64,000 nt of DNA from Colwellia sp. MB3u-45. Lineage in GTDB: Bacteria > Pseudomonadota > Gammaproteobacteria > Enterobacterales > Alteromonadaceae. The stretch is from assembly GCF_014077005.1 (NCBI RefSeq), contig NZ_JACGVC010000044.1, positions 636,691 to 700,690 on the forward strand, written 5' to 3'. Shown here piece by piece: positions 56,938 through 64,000 of the stretch. Position numbers and translations under genes: made by a program. How positions within the stretch are numbered: the first letter of the stretch is position 1; each line of letters begins with the position of its first letter. A model generated the notes under the pieces. That model saw only the letters and a list, made by a program, of their open reading frames with translations, ran no database searches and was not told the DNA's origin.

Positions 56938-58937
56938 TGAAAGCGTTAAAAATACATTCAGATTATACTCCCAGCGGCGATCAACCTACGGCCATTGCAA
57001 AATTGCTTGATGGTATTGAATCAGGTTTAGCACATCAAACATTATTAGGGGTAACCGGCTCAGGTAAAACCTATACCATCGCCAATGTTATCGAAAAGCT
57101 GAATCGTCCCACCATGATGCTAGCGCCAAATAAAACCTTGGCGGCACAATTATACGGTGAAATGAAAGATTTTTTCCCTGATAACGCCGTAGAATATTTT
57201 GTTTCTTATTATGACTACTATCAACCAGAAGCCTATGTGCCAACCACTGATACTTTTATCGAAAAAGACGCCTCGATCAATGAACATATTGAGCAAATGC
57301 GCTTATCGGCAACCAAATCACTGTTAGAGCGAAAAGACGTCATTATTATCGCCTCTGTCTCGGCAATTTATGGTTTGGGCGATCCCGAGTCCTACTTGAA
57401 AATGATGTTGCATATCAGCGTCGGCGACATTATTAATCAGCGTGACATTTTAAGGCGCTTAGCTGAATTGCAATATGCACGAAATGACATGGCATTTCAG
57501 CGCGCCACTTATCGTGTGCGCGGTGATGTTATTGATGTTTTCCCTGCTGAATCAGACCGCATGGCCTTACGTATTGAATTATTTGATGAAGAAATTGAGC
57601 GCATTAGCATATTTGATCCACTCACCGGCGCTGTTGATCGCACCGTTGCTCGCGTCACTATTTATCCTAAAACCCATTACGCGACACCACGTGAAAAAAT
57701 AGTGGCTGCGGTTGAAAAAATAAAAATTGAATTAAAAGACAGAGCGACTCAACTTAAAGAAAACAATAAACTTATTGAAGAGCAGCGCATAGTGCAACGT
57801 ACTCAATTTGATATTGAGATGATGACCGAGCTGGGTTATTGCTCCGGCATAGAAAACTACTCGCGCTATTTATCGGGCCGAGGACCAGGAGAGGCACCGC
57901 CAACATTATTTGATTACTTGCCTAGCGATGGCTTGTTGATCATTGACGAGTCACACGTTACCGTGCCGCAAATTGGCGCTATGTACAAAGGTGACCGTTC
58001 ACGCAAAGAAAACCTAGTAGAATATGGCTTTAGATTACCTTCGGCGCTTGATAATCGCCCAATGAAGTTTGAAGAATTTGAAGCCCTGTCGCCGCAAACT
58101 ATTTACGTTTCTGCAACGCCAAGTCACTATGAACTTGAAAAGTCAGCAGGTGAAATTGCTGAACAAGTTGTTAGGCCCACCGGACTGCTTGATCCCATCA
58201 TAGAAGTTCGCCCCGTTGACACGCAAGTTGATGATCTCCTATCTGAAATTCGCAAACGGGTAAAAATTGATGAAAGAGTTTTAGCCACGACATTAACCAA
58301 ACGCATGGCGGAAGACCTCACCGATTATTTAGACGAACACCAAGTTAAAGCGCGTTACTTACACTCTGATGTTGATACGGTTGAACGAGTAGAAATTATC
58401 CGAGATTTTCGTTTAGGAAAGTTTGATGTGCTCGTAGGTATTAACTTACTGCGTGAAGGTTTAGATATGCCAGAAGTTTCTCTAGTGGCGATTCTCGATG
58501 CCGATAAAGAAGGATTTTTGCGCTCAGAACGTTCACTTATTCAAACGATTGGACGAGCGGCACGTAATATTAATGGTCGAGCAATTCTATATGCTGGACG
58601 CATTACCGGCTCAATGCGTAAAGCGATTGATGAAACCGATCGACGTCGCGTTAAACAGCACCAATATAATCTTGATAACAACATAACCCCGCGTGGCGTT
58701 AGACGTAATATTTCTGATGTAATGGACCTCGATGGTGGCAAGACTCGCGCCGCAGCAGCATTAAAAGCCGCTGAGCCAGCTTCAGAATATGAAACCTTCA
58801 CCACCAAACAAATTGATGCAAAAGTAAAAGAATTAGAAACAACCATGTTTAATCATGCCCAAAACTTAGAGTTTGAATTGGCCGCGTCGGTACGAGATAA
58901 AATTGCCAAATTACGCGATCTACAGTTGGCGACTTAG
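56937..58937 (+). CDS. uvrB: Excinuclease ABC subunit B
   Basis: A 666-residue damage-verification helicase of nucleotide excision repair. It has the Walker A site [10 protein letters not shown] near residue 40, the beta-hairpin region [12 protein letters not shown], the DESH-type box IIDESHVT and the helicase motif QTIGRAARN. It ends with a C-terminal UVR domain ([17 protein letters not shown]) that contacts UvrC. It is loaded by UvrA2. The start ATG 56937 is preceded by GAGG and overlaps the MATE stop. No LexA site is seen in the 370 bases before the MATE gene, so SOS control is not supported. Confidence 0.97.
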   Translation: MKALKIHSDYTPSGDQPTAIAKLLDGIESGLAHQTLLGVTGSGKTYTIANVIEKLNRPTMMLAPNKTLAAQLYGEMKDFFPDNAVEYFVSYYDYYQPEAYVPTTDTFIEKDASINEHIEQMRLSATKSLLERKDVIIIASVSAIYGLGDPESYLKMMLHISVGDIINQRDILRRLAELQYARNDMAFQRATYRVRGDVIDVFPAESDRMALRIELFDEEIERISIFDPLTGAVDRTVARVTIYPKTHYATPREKIVAAVEKIKIELKDRATQLKENNKLIEEQRIVQRTQFDIEMMTELGYCSGIENYSRYLSGRGPGEAPPTLFDYLPSDGLLIIDESHVTVPQIGAMYKGDRSRKENLVEYGFRLPSALDNRPMKFEEFEALSPQTIYVSATPSHYELEKSAGEIAEQVVRPTGLLDPIIEVRPVDTQVDDLLSEIRKRVKIDERVLATTLTKRMAEDLTDYLDEHQVKARYLHSDVDTVERVEIIRDFRLGKFDVLVGINLLREGLDMPEVSLVAILDADKEGFLRSERSLIQTIGRAARNINGRAILYAGRITGSMRKAIDETDRRRVKQHQYNLDNNITPRGVRRNISDVMDLDGGKTRAAAALKAAEPASEYETFTTKQIDAKVKELETTMFNHAQNLEFELAASVRDKIAKLRDLQLAT

Positions 58938-59004
58938 CACGTTAAAAATTTATTTATCCAGTTAATTTCTAGTGGCCAATAAATATTGTAGAGATTGAAG
59001 TGTA

Positions 59005-59024
59005 TGGCGGGTTTTAGCCCGCCA
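59005..59024 (+). terminator. Hairpin downstream of uvrB
   Basis: TGGCGGG and CCCGCCA pair around a T-rich loop containing TTTTA. It differs from the REP hairpins that follow and may be the uvrB terminator or a diverged REP. The T tract is missing. Confidence 0.4.
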
Positions 59025-59101
59025 GATTATCATCCGCAGAGCCTATCTAGCTTCAACGTAAGCTAGATGTATATTCGATGTGGTTTCGGTGCGTTTTCGA
59101 T

Positions 59102-59863
59102 GTAGGTTGGACTAAATTCTAAGTGAAAAAACAACTGCTGCAGATGTTTGTTAACCCATCAGGTTAATTGCCAGCTTAACGGTTGTCAGACTAAAGTCCG
59201 ACCTACAAAAAAATTACCAACGCTAGATTGTCATCCGCAGAGCCTATGTATCTTAAATATAAGCTCAATGTAGGGTGGACTTTAGTCCATCAGGTTAAAT
59301 GAAATTTAACTGTTTCTGGTATAAATTTTGAGTGAAAAAATCATACTAGCTGCCAGTGTTTGTTAACTATCAGGTTAATTACCTGTTTAACAGTTGTCAG
59401 ACTAAAGTCCGACCTACAAAAAACATCCCAACGCTAGATTGTCATCCGCAGAACTTATGTAGCTTCAATGTAAGCTAGATTTAGGCTGGACTTTAGTCCA
59501 TCAGGTTAAATGAAATTTAACTGTTTCTGGTATAAATTCTGAGTGAAAAAATCATACTAGCTGCCAGTGTTTGTTAACCCATCAGGTTAATTGCCTGTTT
59601 AACAGTTGTCAGACTAAAGTCCGACCTACAAAAAATTGCCCAACGCTAGATTATCATTCGCAGGATCTATGAAGCTTTAATGGAAGCCCAACGTAGCTTC
59701 GATTTAGGTTCGATGTAGGGTGGACTTTAGTCCATCAGGTTAAATAAAATTTAACTGTGTTTGGTATAAATTTCGAGTGAAAAAATCATACTAGCTGCCA
59801 GTGTTTGTTAACCCACCAGATTAATTGCCTACATAACGGTTGTCAGACTAAAGTCCGACCTAC
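59102..59863. repeat. REP/BIME array 2, four paired units
   Basis: Four units related to array 1. Left hairpins at 59102 (degenerate, GTAGGTTGGACT only), 59270, 59481 (TTAG instead of GTAG) and 59714. Right hairpins at 59185, 59396, 59608 and 59842, reading GTCAGACTAAAGTCCGACC. Spacing is about 211-234 bases. The A at position 4 of the right hairpin (GTCAGAC for GTCGGAC) is shared by all four and absent from array 1, so array 2 expanded on its own. No gene lies inside. Confidence 0.88.
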
Positions 59864-59942
59864 AAAAAATTAAAAAATTAAAGAATTGCCTAACGCTTGA
59901 TTATCAGGCTTAGGCTCTGTCTTTCTGGGTGACTACAACTGA

Positions 59943-60425
59943 TTAAAGTATTGCTGCGATATCACTGGCAATATCGGCGGGCTTAGTGGTTGGGCTATAA
60001 CGTTTTATCACTTTACCTTGATTATTAACCAAGAATTTTGTGAAGTTCCATTTGATGCTTTTACTGCCTAAGAGCCCTGGCGCTGCATTTTTTAGGTGCT
60101 TATATAACGGGTGAGCGTTATCGCCATTAACCTCTATTTTACTGAATAGGTCGAATGAAATCTTAAAGTTAAGATCACAAAACTTTTTAATTTCACTGTT
60201 CTCAGCTTTTTCCTGCTTGCCAAATTGGTTACAAGGAAAAGCCAGTACTTCAAAGCCTTTGTCTTTGTATTCTTGATATAGTGTTTCTAAACCTGCATAT
60301 TGTGGCGTAAAACCACAAGCACTAGCCGTGTTAACGATCAACAGGGTTTTACCTTGATATTTAGTAAAATCAACGGCTTCATTTTTATAATTGTTGGCAC
60401 CAAAGGTGTAAATAGCGTTAGTCAT
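59943..60425 (-). CDS. Glutathione peroxidase family protein (BtuE-like)
   Basis: A 160-residue peroxidase with the reactive Cys37 in NTASACGFTPQY, a possible resolving Cys in AFPCNQFGKQE, and the conserved Trp in KWNFTKFLV. The four-residue active-site set (Cys, Gln, Trp, Asn) is complete. Cys replaces the selenocysteine of animal enzymes, and many bacterial members use thioredoxin instead of glutathione. It has no signal peptide, so it is cytoplasmic. The start is ATG 60425; a TTG three codons upstream is less likely. Confidence 0.92.
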   Translation of the reverse strand: MTNAIYTFGANNYKNEAVDFTKYQGKTLLIVNTASACGFTPQYAGLETLYQEYKDKGFEVLAFPCNQFGKQEKAENSEIKKFCDLNFKISFDLFSKIEVNGDNAHPLYKHLKNAAPGLLGSKSIKWNFTKFLVNNQGKVIKRYSPTTKPADIASDIAAIL

Positions 60426-60818
60426 AATACTCAACTGGTCGGATCAATGTAAAAACAGAATAAGGTATATGCGTGAAATTAACAAGATTCACGCGTCAGC
60501 ACTTCCATCGAGTAGGCAAGTATATTTAGCGGATAATAATAGCTAGCAAGCGGCTGATATTTAGCGTTTATTCAAGCGGGCATTAAATAGCTGATAAAAT
60601 TTAAATCTTAGTTGGGTTTTATTCCGCAGCGCTTGCGGTGTAAAAGGAAGATAACCTAACTATCTAAAGAACCCCTTATTTTTGTAGCAAATCTCGCCTA
60701 AGCGACCCCCTTGGGGCGGGGGAGTATTATTCTTATAAAACAGTTAAAAAAGACGAAAATCACGGGTAAAAATACCTATGAAATTTCGCCTAGCGTTAAA
60801 ATATCGCTTGATCAGTTA
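60426..60818. other. Gene-free region with a G-rich run
   Basis: No gene. It contains CCCCCTTGGGGCGGGGG near 60705-60721, an abrupt GC-rich island in AT-rich DNA that could fold as CCCC/GGGG or as a G-rich structure. No recognised element. Confidence 0.4.
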
Positions 60819-61679
60819 TTACAGTCGGGTCAATAAACTTGAAGTGTCCCAGCGTTTACCACCACTTTTTTGTACGTCGGCATAAAATTGATCTACTAGT
60901 GCGGTTAATGGCAGGGTAGAGCCATTATTTTTTGCCTCAGTCAGGGCAATATCGAGATCTTTTCTCATCCAGTCAACCGCAAAACCAAAATCATATTCGC
61001 CTTTTAACATGCTTTTATGGCGGTTATCCATTTGCCAAGACCCAGCAGCGCCTTGACTGATCACTTCAACAACCTGCTCGCAATCTAGCCCTGCGTTTTG
61101 ACCAAAATGCAAAGCTTCAGCTAAACCTTGTATCACACCCGCGATACAAATTTGATTCATCATTTTTGCCAATTGGCCGCTACCGACAGGCCCAAGTAAT
61201 TTACTAAATTTGGCATAGCATTGCATCGCACTTTCAGCTGCGGCGTATGTGTTTTGCTCGCCGCCCACCATAATTGATAATTGGCCATTAACAGCGCCAG
61301 CCTCACCACCTGATACGGGCGCGTCTAAAAACCCTAGATTAAGCTTAGTAGCTTGTTCAGCGAGTTCGCGAGCAACCGTGGCCGACGCTGTGGTATGGTC
61401 AACAAGAATCGCCTGAGTTTTCATGCCTGAAAATACGCCCTCTGGCCCTAAAACCACTTGGCGTAGGTCATCATCATTACCGACACAAACAAAAACAATA
61501 TCGCTGTCTTTCACCGCTTTTGCTGGTGTGCTAGCCATGGCTCCGCCATATTGCTCTACCCAGTGTTGAGCTTTTGTTGTCGTGCGATTGTAAACGGTTA
61601 CCTCATAACCCGCTTTTTGCAAATGGCCCGCCATAGGAAAACCCATAACACCTAAACCAATAAAAGAAACTTTTTTCAT
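60819..61679 (-). CDS. NAD(P)-dependent 3-hydroxyisobutyrate dehydrogenase / tartronate semialdehyde reductase family
   Basis: A 286-residue beta-hydroxyacid dehydrogenase. It has the Rossmann motif FIGLGVMGFPMAGHL, the substrate loop DAPVSGGEAGA, catalytic Lys in GQLAKMMNQ and the C-terminal helical domain with DWMRKDLDIAL. The family covers 3-hydroxyisobutyrate (mmsB), tartronate semialdehyde (garR, glxR) and succinic semialdehyde reductases; no neighbour settles the substrate. The start is ATG 61679, since AGG stands 9 bases upstream; the frame goes back three codons to a TTG. Confidence 0.88.
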   Translation of the reverse strand: MKKVSFIGLGVMGFPMAGHLQKAGYEVTVYNRTTTKAQHWVEQYGGAMASTPAKAVKDSDIVFVCVGNDDDLRQVVLGPEGVFSGMKTQAILVDHTTASATVARELAEQATKLNLGFLDAPVSGGEAGAVNGQLSIMVGGEQNTYAAAESAMQCYAKFSKLLGPVGSGQLAKMMNQICIAGVIQGLAEALHFGQNAGLDCEQVVEVISQGAAGSWQMDNRHKSMLKGEYDFGFAVDWMRKDLDIALTEAKNNGSTLPLTALVDQFYADVQKSGGKRWDTSSLLTRL

Positions 61680-62098
61680 ATTGTTCAACCTATTAAAATT
61701 AAATTTGTTAACGTTTATAGCAGATATAAAGTGCTTAGCTTTAGCCGATAGTTGTTGTATGGAGCAAAATTTTACTGGGCTTTAACCGATTAAATGTCAG
61801 CGAAATTAAGCTGTTGTATTTAAAGAGTTATTTGCAATTTAAGTCATGAATGCCAGTAAAGGATAAAAAGTAGCGCGGGTATAACCATTGAATTATTTTC
61901 ATTAAGTCATACCAAACTCACTCATTTTCTGATGGTGTACCTAGTTTCAATAAGCCACTAGCACTAACACTAGAGCGCTATTTAGCTAACCATCAGCACA
62001 AGGCGTTATTAAACTAAACGCCTTGAATTTGGCTGTTTTTGCTAGAGATAAATTAGGCCAGATAATAAATAAAACCGGTATAATCAATTCAAGCAATA
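61680..62098. other. Gene-free region with a MITE end fragment and a hairpin
   Basis: At 61909-61934 the sequence ATACCAAACTCACTCATTTT resembles the left end of the MITE family, but no right end follows, so it is at most a fragment. A hairpin, AAGGCGTT (62000-62007) with AACGCCTT (62017-62024), lies beyond the sbcB stop and may be its terminator. Confidence 0.35.
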
Positions 62099-63556
62099 TT
62101 ATTTGTTGATATATTCAAACAAGGCTTTTAATAACTGCATTTTTTCGGTGTTGTTTTCATGTTCAAAGGCCAAGTTTTCCAACTTCATCATATACTCATC
62201 AGCGCTCAACAAACCTTTAGTGCCATACTGAAGACGGTCTTGACAATGCGCCTGCCACTTTTGTTGCTCGCCGTCGTCTAGGGTATAAGGGAAGTTACGC
62301 GCCCGATAACTAAACAACAGGGTGTTTAATCGCTCATCTTGAAACTGAAAAGGGTGCGTGCCCAATTGCTCTGGCGCTAGTTGGTGCAATATATCCATTT
62401 GCGCTTTGTCGCCATGCGAGAAAAATTTTCCGCCATATAAGGCAAATTCAGCTTCTACCGGTTCATCAGCGAAGTCATTACTGGCAAAAACATCGGTTAA
62501 TTTATCTCTAAGTTCAGTATGTTGCTTAAGACTTTTTAGATGCTCTAAACAAAGCTCGCGAGGAATATTTAAGCGTTCGGCATTTTCAGGTAACAAGGTT
62601 TTTGCTGGCGCGACAATAGGGCACTTATTTAAGTGAATCAACTTAACCGGGATCGGCAATTCATCTTCTGCTAATTCATCATAACGGGTATATAAACGTG
62701 CTTTTATTTCTGCACTCGACAGTGCAAATAACGGCGATGGGTCAAGCGCTAAATCTACCGCTATTACGGCATTTTTATTAATAGGGTGATAACAAATCGG
62801 CGCAAACCAGCTAGTGCAACCATGTAAAGAAGAGACTTTACTTGAGGTATGAACAATGGGGGTCATGTGGTAAACATCAATTAGCTCAGCCACTTGCTTT
62901 TTGTTCTTCAAATTAAAGATAAAGTCATATAACTTTGGCTGCTTTTCTTTAATCAGCTTTGCCATAGCGATAGTGGCATATACGTCACTCATCGCATCAT
63001 GCGCCGCTTCATGGTCAATACCATTCGCTTTTGTTAGCAACTCTAAACGAAAACTAACCACTTGTTCGCCGTCGCGTTCAACGGTGGGCCATTCAATACC
63101 TTCAGGGCGCAAGGCATAGCAAGCGCGTACCATATCTATAATGTCCCAGCGGCTATTACCATTTTGCCACTCACGCGCGTAAGGGTCGTAAAAGTTGCGA
63201 TAGAATAAGTAGCGAGTTACCTCGTCATCAAAGCGAATACTGTTGTAGCCCGCGACACAAGTGTTAGCTTGGGAAAATAGTCCGTGAATACGCTCAGCAA
63301 ATTCAGCCTCACTTAAGCCTTCTCGCAAAGCCTTTTGTGGGGTAATACCCGTAACTAAACAAGCTTCAGGGTGCGGCAGATAATCAGCGGGTGGCGAGCA
63401 ATAAAACATTTCAGGCTCACCAATAATATTTAAATCTAGATCTGTGCGAATACCGGCAAACTGAGAGGGTTTGTCAAATTTTGGTGATATCCCCCAAGTC
63501 TCATAATCGTGCCAAAGAATAGTGGGCTGTGTATGGGTGTTTTGATTAGTTGGCAT
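62099..63556 (-). CDS. sbcB: Exonuclease I
   Basis: A 485-residue single-strand 3'-5' exonuclease that works with SSB in recombination and mismatch repair. DEDDh motifs are visible: ILWHDYETWG near residues 13-22, AGYNSIRFDDEVTRYLF and HEAAHDAMSDVYAT. A long SH3-like and helical C-terminal part follows, ending LKALFEYINK. The size matches E. coli (475). It is a single gene with no operon partner in the window. Confidence 0.95.
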   Translation of the reverse strand: MPTNQNTHTQPTILWHDYETWGISPKFDKPSQFAGIRTDLDLNIIGEPEMFYCSPPADYLPHPEACLVTGITPQKALREGLSEAEFAERIHGLFSQANTCVAGYNSIRFDDEVTRYLFYRNFYDPYAREWQNGNSRWDIIDMVRACYALRPEGIEWPTVERDGEQVVSFRLELLTKANGIDHEAAHDAMSDVYATIAMAKLIKEKQPKLYDFIFNLKNKKQVAELIDVYHMTPIVHTSSKVSSLHGCTSWFAPICYHPINKNAVIAVDLALDPSPLFALSSAEIKARLYTRYDELAEDELPIPVKLIHLNKCPIVAPAKTLLPENAERLNIPRELCLEHLKSLKQHTELRDKLTDVFASNDFADEPVEAEFALYGGKFFSHGDKAQMDILHQLAPEQLGTHPFQFQDERLNTLLFSYRARNFPYTLDDGEQQKWQAHCQDRLQYGTKGLLSADEYMMKLENLAFEHENNTEKMQLLKALFEYINK

Positions 63557-63692
63557 TGGTATGTTTTTGTCCCGTTTTTATTGGCCTGAAATTAACTTTT
63601 TTTGTTTTATTGCGAGCTAAGTTATTTATGCTTATTCATTGTTTTTGTCTGCACGGTTACCTACAGAAAACTAACCCTTGTGTAGATAGTGG

Positions 63693-63968
63693 ATGAAGCT
63701 ATCACATCCTATATTAAAGAAATATCACAATAAGAGCCATGATAAACCTTTCGAGGTTACTGATCGAGACTCTATCAGTATAAGAGTGTCTGCAAAAGGC
63801 AAAATTGCTTGGCAATTCAGATTTAGTTATAACAATAAAGCTGACCGTTTGACATTAGGGCATTACCCTAATGTGTCTTTGCGTGATGCCAGAAAATGAG
63901 TGTCAGAATTAAAGGGATTATTATTTGATGGGAAAAACCCTAAGCTTGTATGGCAACATAAAAAATAA
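63693..63968 (+). pseudogene. Integrase N-terminal fragment (Arm DNA-binding domain) with in-frame stop
   Basis: The first 68 residues are the arm-binding domain of P4-type tyrosine integrases (DUF4102): ITxG-like RVSAKGKIAWQFRFSY and LTLGHYPNVSLRDARK. A TGA at 63897-63899 interrupts it, but the same frame continues VSELKGLLFDGKNPKLVWQHKK in the family manner before a TAA at 63966. So the gene was inactivated by a stop codon and then cut off; no catalytic domain follows before the window ends. It marks the trace of a lost genomic island. Confidence 0.75.
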
Positions 63969-63990
63969 AAATAAAAATAAAAATAAAAAT
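63961..63990. repeat. Hexanucleotide tandem repeat (AAAAAT)x5
   Basis: Five perfect copies of AAAAAT lie at the very end of the window, overlapping the end of the integrase fragment. Confidence 0.85.
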
Positions 63991-64000
63991 AAGGATAAAG

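Noticed and set aside
61909..61934. Fourth MITE copy
   Set aside because: Only a 20-base resemblance to one end; body and other end are missing, so it is noted as a possible fragment only.

Overview
The window looks like chromosomal DNA of a marine gammaproteobacterium of the order Alteromonadales, most like Colwellia or a close relative. This rests on its low GC content, the gene order norM/ribE, thrS-infC-rpmI-rplT, pheS-pheT-ihfA and ccoNOQP-ccoHIS-fnr-uspE, and the mix of PEP-CTERM and REP-type repeat content. It is inferred from gene content and order, not from a database search. Most of the window is ordinary core genome. The accessory signal lies in the intergenic repeats and a few small clusters.

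Layout. 1-2.1 kb: the 3' end of an FtsX-type permease gene and an AI-2E family transporter. 2.3-10.3 kb: an accessory stretch with a DUF2947 protein, a chemoreceptor, a leucine-rich-repeat protein kinase, a PEP-CTERM protein and a large secreted IgGFc-binding-like protein preceded by a heptanucleotide tandem repeat. 11.3-19.3 kb: tRNA-Val(GAC), norM divergent from ribE, fdxA, a large FAD dehydrogenase, a START-domain protein and a GGDEF/EAL protein. 19.7-31.5 kb: translation and nitrogen genes (thrS, infC, rpmI, rplT, purC, glnK, amtB, pheS, pheT, ihfA) with recognisable leader controls. These are an anticodon-arm mimic before thrS, an L20-type leader before rpmI, and NtrC plus sigma-54 sites before glnK. 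31.6-36 kb: an ABC exporter, a DUF1415 protein, a membrane protein and a Bax-like protein. 36.3-45.7 kb: a complete cbb3 oxidase locus with maturation genes, FNR and UspE, headed by a perfect FNR box. 46.2-53.1 kb: a lipoprotein, a LysE exporter, a four-gene TlpA / DUF4266 / DUF3570 / ApbE cluster and an M28 peptidase. 53.3-59.9 kb: two arrays of paired REP hairpins around three tandem tRNA-Asn genes and a MATE-uvrB operon. 60-64 kb: glutathione peroxidase, a 3-hydroxyisobutyrate-dehydrogenase-type enzyme, sbcB and a broken integrase fragment.

The strongest candidate for an undescribed system is the TlpA / DUF4266 / DUF3570 / ApbE cluster at 48.0-51.1 kb. The predicted outer-membrane DUF3570 protein carries a segment, DSLTGAS, that fits the motif ApbE flavinylates in NqrC and RnfG. 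A small lipoprotein with a Gly/Cys-rich tail and a secreted thioredoxin are encoded just upstream. I infer a cell-surface flavoprotein assembly whose electron donor and acceptor are unknown.

Two repeat families stand out. One is a roughly 161-bp MITE-like element with 19-bp terminal inverted repeats, present in two near-identical copies and one decayed copy. The other is REP/BIME units, six in one array and four in the other, with no REP-associated transposase gene in the window. One MITE copy supplies a false upstream start codon for purC.
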